A DNA stretch of 64,000 nt from Plotosus lineatus (lineage: Eukaryota; Chordata; Actinopteri; Siluriformes; Plotosidae): NCBI GenBank assembly GCA_024760905.1, contig CM045746.1:5935466-5999465 (forward strand). Direction: 5' to 3'. Below, piece after piece: positions 43,258-64,000 of this stretch (the first letter of the stretch is position 1; every line of letters starts with the position of its first letter). Below the pieces are notes generated by a model that searched no databases, was not told the origin of the DNA, and saw nothing but the letters and a program-made list of their open reading frames with translations. Position numbers and translations under genes: made by a program.

Positions 43258-43799
43258 GAGGACACGCAGTTTGTGGAGAAGCAGCGTCTGTCAGTCTCAG
43301 GGATTGTTTTTATTCTGGATTCACCGGGCGCGCGAGGGTCGGAAGAATAACTAACACGTACACCGGAAATGGATGAATGATGGACTTTATTTTATGATTT
43401 GTAACTTTATTCCAGTGTGATGATTGGAGCTGAAATCCAGAGACGAGACTTATATATTTTCTCAGTGTGAATTTTTTATTTATTTATTTAGCCTTATTTC
43501 TTATTTATGTTTTGTTGTTGTTGGTTTTCGCTTGAAGCACACGCCGAATGAATGTTGTTAAAATAATATTAAAAAACGTGTTTATAAGACATTAATACTG
43601 TATTGAGTTGTGGATGCTGCGATATATATATATATATATAAGGTAAAGTTATATATGTGAAGAGACATGATTTACTTCGCGCCTGAAAAACACTTTCTAT
43701 TTTTACAGAATATTACACAACACCTGCTGCAGAAATATTTATTTTAATAACACAGAAAAAAGTTTTAAAAAGTAGTTTTTAGTTAAGTCCTTCACGTAA

Positions 43800-43820
43800 T
43801 AATAACAATAACAACAACAA

Positions 43821-43852
<32 letters not shown>

Positions 43853-43880
43853 TAATAATAATAATAATAATAATAATAAG
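43800..43880 (+). repeat. (AAT)n microsatellite before stim2
   Basis: About 25 trinucleotide units with AAC interruptions, 110 bp upstream of the start codon. Confidence 0.9.
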
Positions 43881-43992
43881 TCTGTACTCTGGATATTAGA
43901 GCAGTTCTGGACTGCTCGTGTTAGACTGAGAACAGGTTTTTGGATTTGCTGATTTTATTTATTTATTTTATTTGTTTATTTATTTATCGGAG

Positions 43993-58978
<14,986 letters not shown>

Positions 58979-60503
58979 GTTTGAGACCTAACATCAAGAA
59001 CTTGTAGAATTAGTATATTAGTGTTCATCTATCCATCCATCAATTTTATGCTGCTCATTCTGGTCTTGGTTATGGGTCACAGTTTGGGCGGAGTCCTAGG
59101 CTTCCCTCTCCCCGGCCACTTCCTCCAGCACTCCTGGGGGAATACTGAGGCATTCCCAAGTCAGCCAAGAATTAAAATCTTTCAATCATGTCCTGGGTCT
59201 CCAGCAAGACCTCCTGGTCTGGCATGTTTGGAATATCTCTTCCTGGAGGCGCAGAGGCGGTATTCTAGCCACACACTCAGATCACTTCAACTGCCTTCTT
59301 TCTAAGTGGAGGACCAGCAGCTCTACTCTAAGCCCATCCCAAGTGTTTGAACTTCTCTCTTTGTCTCAAAGCAATGATTTGGAGGAATCTCATTAATTTT
59401 TTTTGGTCGAGATGGGCTCCGGCCTCTCAATGACCCCATTAGAATTAAGCAGTTTGGAAAATGAATGAATGTTCATCATCATCATTTTTTTTACAAGCAG
59501 TGAAATGCAATTAGTGCTTTTGTTGAGTATTCATAGACTGGAATTTTGCATAATTTTTTATTTATGTACAGCGGTTTACAGATTTTGTTATAGTTTTAAT
59601 AATGGCTTAAAGAGAACGTTTTCATATTTATCTTAGTGATGACTTTATTAGATTATTTAATTGAGTTCCATCATCAAAAGTGTGAAATTATTGAATAAAA
59701 TATAGCATGAATTTATCAAACATAATTGAGTTTTAAACGTTTTAAAAATATTGCTATGTCAAATGATCTGTGGTTTTACAGAAACAAGGAGGATTGTGTA
59801 ATATGAACCAGATGATTAAAGAGAACCACAGAATGAACTCTGAATGACCTTGTATGTCTTTGTCTGAGGTTTGAAAGTCTTACAAGGTTCTATAGAGAAC
59901 TCTGCTACATATTTGATTCCATGATGAAGTTTACACTCTTGGTTCTTAAAGCATGGTGCATTTTAGCTCTATACAAAACAATCACTGTTGCTATCAAACA
60001 ATATAGGACTTCTACGCCAACAGCAATCAGAAACTTGTCAGATCTGAAAAGGTGCAGTGCAGTAATGGAATGTCTAGTTTACTGATGCAGAGTTTTAATT
60101 CCCAGTACCACCAAGTTATCACTATTGGGCCCTTGAGCAAGGCTCTGATCCCTCAGTTACTCATCTGTATAAAAATGATAAATGTAATTTACTTTGGATA
60201 AGAACATGTGTCGAGTTCCATAAATGTAAAGAGAAAAGATAACCTTTGGTTTTGGATCATTTGGTTTTGGAGAATTATAAGTCACAATTCACACAGATTT
60301 CATTGCAGTTCAGGGAAGTTGGTTGGATTTTGAGTAATTCAGCTTGTATGATCATTCTTCTGGTAAAACATTTAATTTATGCTTTGATTGATAGAAATGT
60401 TAATTAAAAGAATGGTAACTGTGAATTAACTGATAGAAATGTGAATTAATTACAAGAATAAAAATACAAAACATTAAAATGTTGCCTTTTTTGGACTGGA
60501 ACT

Positions 60504-60548
<45 letters not shown>

Positions 60549-61154
60549 TGCATGTTAATTAGATCTGTTATATGCCCCCCACATGACTCTGAACGTGTGG
60601 AGATGGTTAGAATTATAAAACTGATCCAGGATTTAATTTATTATGATTTAAGTAGAGGTCAAAGGTCAGGAAGTGAACCTGAGGTTATAATTTATTACAT
60701 TTGTTTCTACGTCACATGCACACAAAAGTCATGGAAATGTGTGTGGTGAGACATGGTCACATCAGAAACACTATGAGCACCAGCATGCGTCACTTTCATA
60801 TACACACACACATACACACACACACACACCCATACCCATACACAAACACAACAGGAAATCCTCAATGCCCCTCTGCAGTCAAAAACACATGAAAAATTCA
60901 TGTCACAAATTTTTATTGACTTAATCTGGTGATAAATTTAAACTCTAGAAATGTAATTACAGAAAACAGTTTATACATCCCTGTGTCTGCACTGTCGGAC
61001 TGTCTGTGTCAGCACATCACAGTTAAATTTCAACCAATAAGGTTGTAGAGAGAGAGAGAGAGAGAGAGAATATGCACGGACCAATCTGATTTAAGAACGC
61101 ATGAGCGCATACAAGTGATTCAACAGCACGAGGCGTTCAGCACCAGCGTCTGAG
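58979..61154. other. stim2 3' UTR and intergenic sequence
   Basis: 59040-59330 (CGGCCACTTCCTCCAGCACT and onward) resembles the antisense of a common fish LINE-derived repeat, degenerate. An AATAAA at 59694-59699 is the best candidate poly(A) signal for stim2. An (AC)n run lies at 60505-60546 and a (GA)n at about 61047-61068. No gene seen. Confidence 0.45.
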
Positions 61155-61256
61155 ATGGAGACATCAAGACTCATCCTCATTGCTCTCATCTGTGAGTTCC
61201 AAATAATTTTTCAGTTTCCGAAGCTTCCAAACTCACAAGTGTGAAGCCGTTTCTGT

Positions 61257-62810
61257 TTGCTCCTCACTGTAATGTATACTGAGATGTGCAGACGTTTTTC
61301 TCTTCACTATAAAGTAAAGTATGTCAAAAATGATGTTCCCTTCTCACTGTAATATAAAGTGAGACTTTACAGTGGGGAGGGGACACTTGTCTTCTCTCCT
61401 CGTTGTTTTGTACAGTGAGATGTGTAAAATGTTGTGTTTCTTCCTCGCTGTAATGTAAAGTGATTCTGTGCTCAAGTTTGTCTTCCCTCTTCACTGTTAT
61501 GTAATGGTGTGATGTGTTTATCACTCTGTGTACCTTCCTCACCGCAATGTAAAGTTCGACATGTCGGAGTTTGTGTTCCCTCATTACTGTCATGTAATGT
61601 GACTTGTGTGTAAAAGTTTATTTTCCCTCCTCACTGTAATGTAACGTGAGACGCGTGTAGACGTTTGTGTTCCCTGCTCACTGTAAAGTGAGATGTGTAG
61701 AAGTCTGTTTTCTTTCCTCACTGCGATGTCAAATCAGATTTGTTTGTAAGTTTGTGTTCCCTCATTGCTGTCATGAATAGTGAGCCTGTGTTCAAGTCTG
61801 TCTTCTCTCCTCACTGCTATATAGAGTGAGACATGTGGAAGTTTGTGTTCCCCTTTCACTGTAATGTAAAGTGAGATGTGTGTAGACGTTTGTGTTTTGT
61901 CCTCACTGTAATGTAGCACGTATAAAAGTTAGTGTTCCCTCCTCACATTAATGTAAAGTGATTCTGTGTTCAGATTTGTCTTCCCTGCTCATTGTTATGT
62001 AACGGTGAGACCTGCCTCCTCACCGTCATGTCAAGTGAGACTTTTTTTTTAAGTTTGTGTTCCCTCTTCATTGTAATGTAAAGTGTGATGTGCAGAAGTT
62101 TTTCTACCCTCCTCACTTCTATATAAAGTGAGACGTGTCTAGAACTCTGTGCTCCCTCCTCACTGTAATGTACAGTGGGACATGTATAGATGTTTGTGCT
62201 CTTTCCTCACTGTAATATAAAATGAGACGTGTATGAATTTGTGCTCCCGCCTCAATGTGATATAATGTCAGACATGGAGAAGATTGTGTTCCCTTTTTGC
62301 TGTTAATATAGAGAGGCCAGATTGAGATGGTTTGGACATGTACAGAGGAGGGATAGTGAGTATATTGGTAGTCGGATGCCGACGTTGGAACTACCAGGCA
62401 GAAGGCCTAGAGGAAGACTACAGAGAAGATTTATGGATGTGGTGAAGGAGGACATGAAGGTCGTTGGCGTAAGAGAAGAAAATGCAGATGATAGGGTGAG
62501 ATGGAGGCAGATGATTCGCTGTGGCGACCCCTGAAGGGAACAGCCGAAGAAGAAGAAGCAGAAGAAGAAGATAAAGTGATACGCATGTCTAAGTTTGTGT
62601 TCCTTCCTCATTGTAATGTAAAGTGAGAGCTGTAGATGTTTGTGTTTGTCCTCCGTGTTATTCAAAGTGAGATCTTTGGAAGTTTGTGTTCCCTTCTCAC
62701 TGTAATGTACAGTCAGCTGTGTGTCCAAGTTTGTGTTACTCACACTGTCGGGTAAAATTTGTCGAAGTTTGTCTTTCTTCCTCACTGTAATGTAAAATGG
62801 GATGTTGTGT
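61257..62810 (+). repeat. Minisatellite of about 45-55 bp units filling the Ig-receptor intron
   Basis: About 30 degenerate units of the form GTTTGTGTTCCCTCCTCACTG then TAATGTAAAGTGAGA and GTGTAGAA run from after exon 1 to just before the exon 2 acceptor. The LINE fragment at 62312-62573 interrupts it. Confidence 0.88.
62312..62573 (+). mobile_element. RTE-like LINE 3' end inserted in the minisatellite
   Basis: RWFGHVQRRDSEYIGSRM and the following RRFMDVVKEDMKVVGV match the C-terminus of the RTE ORF; the CTGTGGCGACCCCTGAAGGG tail and a GAAGAAGAAG run close it. A strongly 5'-truncated insertion. Confidence 0.88.
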
Positions 62811-63478
62811 TGCAGATGTTTTGTTCTCGAGTCCAAAGAGGATCTCTGGAGTAGCGGTGGAGTTGAGAGTCAGACGGGGGGGATGATGTCACTCTCTATT
62901 CCGACTGTTCTTGGAAAGTTGGATCAAAATCAATGTGGTTTAAAAACCGCTCAGTAAAGGATCATCCACTTTTCATGATCTCACTGGATGAATTGGTAGC
63001 TAGTGATGTTTCAGGTGGTGATTTTACACGTTACTCGTTTGTCTTTAACAAATCCACTGTCACACACGATCTGCTGATTAAGAACGTTACAGAATCTGAT
63101 GTGGGCATTTACTAGTGCGCTATACAAGAGAAGTTGTTCATGGATGACAACAGCAATGAAATTTACCCCAGGATTTGTATCATTATGGAAACAGACTGAA
63201 TCGACTCTCTGTAACCGGTAAGACTATTTATTGAGGTGAATTACTTTCACTTTTTACTCTTTGTGAACTTTGTGTGTGTGTGTTTCTTCCTGAGTAGAAC
63301 CCTGTGTCAGTGTGTGTGTATCAGAGCGAAGTGTTAACTGGACGTTGCTGTTGAGTGTGTGTGCTGTATGTGTTCTTGTCTCCTCTCCTCCATCATTGTG
63401 TACTGCCTCTGCACACGCCCCACTAATGGGACACACAGCCACACATGCTATTGCTGTCATCACTCACACTAGTTCACT

Positions 63479-63847
63479 GGGGCAGTGGTGGTTAAGTGGT
63501 ATAGGGCGCTGGATCGCTGATCCAAAGGTTGGGGGTTCGAGTACCACTCTCCACAAGGTTGTCACTGCCCCCCCCCCCCCCCCCCCAACCCAGTGCAGCT
63601 AACTGGGTTATCAAAGGCGGGCCATGACTCTCACTGTCTATGGTGAGAGGCATGTAAAAGAACCATTGCTGACTTTCGTAAAGAGTAGCTGCAAAGCCGT
63701 CAGCGTGTTTCTGTCCCTTGCTAAAAAGGGTTGTGACAGGAAGGGCATCCGACGTAAAAACCTCTGCCAAATCAAATGTGCGAATCAGATGATTCGCTGT
63801 GGCGACTTCCGAGTAAAAGGGAAAAAAGCCGAAATGAAGACAGACAG
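63479..63847 (+). mobile_element. RTE-tailed tRNA SINE, copy 5 (full length)
   Basis: The head has the GGTTCGAG-type B box (63534), a C-run replaces the usual spacer, then body and LINE-like tail (GATGATTCGCTGTGGCGACT) ending GAAGACAGACAG. Very like 11247-11577. Confidence 0.88.
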
Positions 63848-64000
63848 ACTCACACTAGTTCACTATTCAGTTCAACCACAAATCAATTTATTCAGCATCA
63901 AGGAATTGTCTTTACCTCCTCAATTTTGAAAAAAAAAAAAAAAAATAGGACAGATCAGAAAACTCCGCCTTTTAAGATGTTTTACTTGATGTTGTTCTGT
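63848..64000. other. Window end, no recognised feature
   Basis: Contains an A-run at about 63930. Nothing else seen. Confidence 0.4.

Larger units (their letters stand above)
61155..63480 (+). pseudogene. Single-Ig-domain membrane receptor (NITR/CD300-like), broken
   Basis: Exon 1 (61155-61191) encodes a signal peptide start, METSRLILIALI, with donor GTGAGT. Exon 2 (62817-63217) encodes a V-type Ig domain: VAVELRVRRG, then SDCSW, MWFKNRS, and the C-terminal DLLIKNVTESDVGIY motif. Exon 3 (from 63298) has a membrane segment (VNWTLLLSVCAVCVLVS). A G-run at about 62875-62881 shifts the frame, a TAG stop (63113-63115) falls just before the C-terminal Ig cysteine, and a TGA is at 63198-63200. Teleost immune receptors of this kind come in fast-changing clusters, so a dead copy is plausible; allelic or assembly error is possible. 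A SINE follows exon 3. Confidence 0.7.

Noticed and set aside
61324..62836. Minus-strand frames with repeated HYSEE-like peptides
   Set aside because: They follow from the minisatellite unit; the frames are broken and the intron position explains the sequence.

Overview
The window looks like teleost fish nuclear DNA. It holds two vertebrate genes in many small exons with GT-AG introns, long CA/TG and TA microsatellites, tRNA-derived SINEs, several LINE families, and Tc1-, hAT- and Tigger-type DNA transposons. No prokaryotic gene organisation is seen. A DANA-like SINE hints at an ostariophysan fish, but the species cannot be fixed from the sequence alone.

Layout. 1-10836: an RTE-like LINE split by an almost complete endogenous retrovirus (ERV, 1228-9681: LTR, gag, pro-pol, env, LTR). 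The ERV has a tRNA-Trp primer site, LTRs differing at 3 of 442 positions and a 5-bp target duplication with one mismatch. Its gag frame is open; pro-pol and env are broken. 10975-11577: two copies of one SINE facing each other. About 11690-12147: a promoter-like region with five TCTCGCGA motifs and two perfect RBPJ-type sites (TTCCCACG). 12148-34248: rbpj (CSL, the DNA-binding effector of Notch signalling), 11 coding exons and 498 codons, with one GC-AG intron. Its 16-kb fourth intron is a nest of transposons and its sixth intron holds an antisense LINE. 34249-43000: intergenic sequence with a 0.6-kb TATG/TA satellite, a third RTE LINE copy (39386-41198), a fold-back element and SINE pieces.

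43993-58978: stim2, the ER calcium sensor that activates store-operated calcium entry, in 12 coding exons and 1042 codons. EF-hand, SAM, transmembrane, coiled-coil and SOAR regions are all present. The last exon encodes a roughly 500-residue tail with a recurring SR(D/E)E-like motif, much longer than the tail of human STIM2 as I know it. Intron 5 (6.8 kb) holds L2/CR1-like LINE pieces and SINEs set inside a degenerate minisatellite. 61155-63480: a broken single-Ig-domain, NITR/CD300-like receptor gene whose first intron is a roughly 50-bp minisatellite.

The rbpj and stim2 genes do not work in one pathway. They are neighbours in a block also known in human 4p15.2 (RBPJ ... STIM2), so the pairing looks like conserved synteny. 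The most notable signals are the candidate self-binding sites in the rbpj promoter, the RTE-derived SINE that joins a LINE 5' leader to a LINE 3' tail, the young ERV nested in a LINE, and the repeat-built STIM2 tail.
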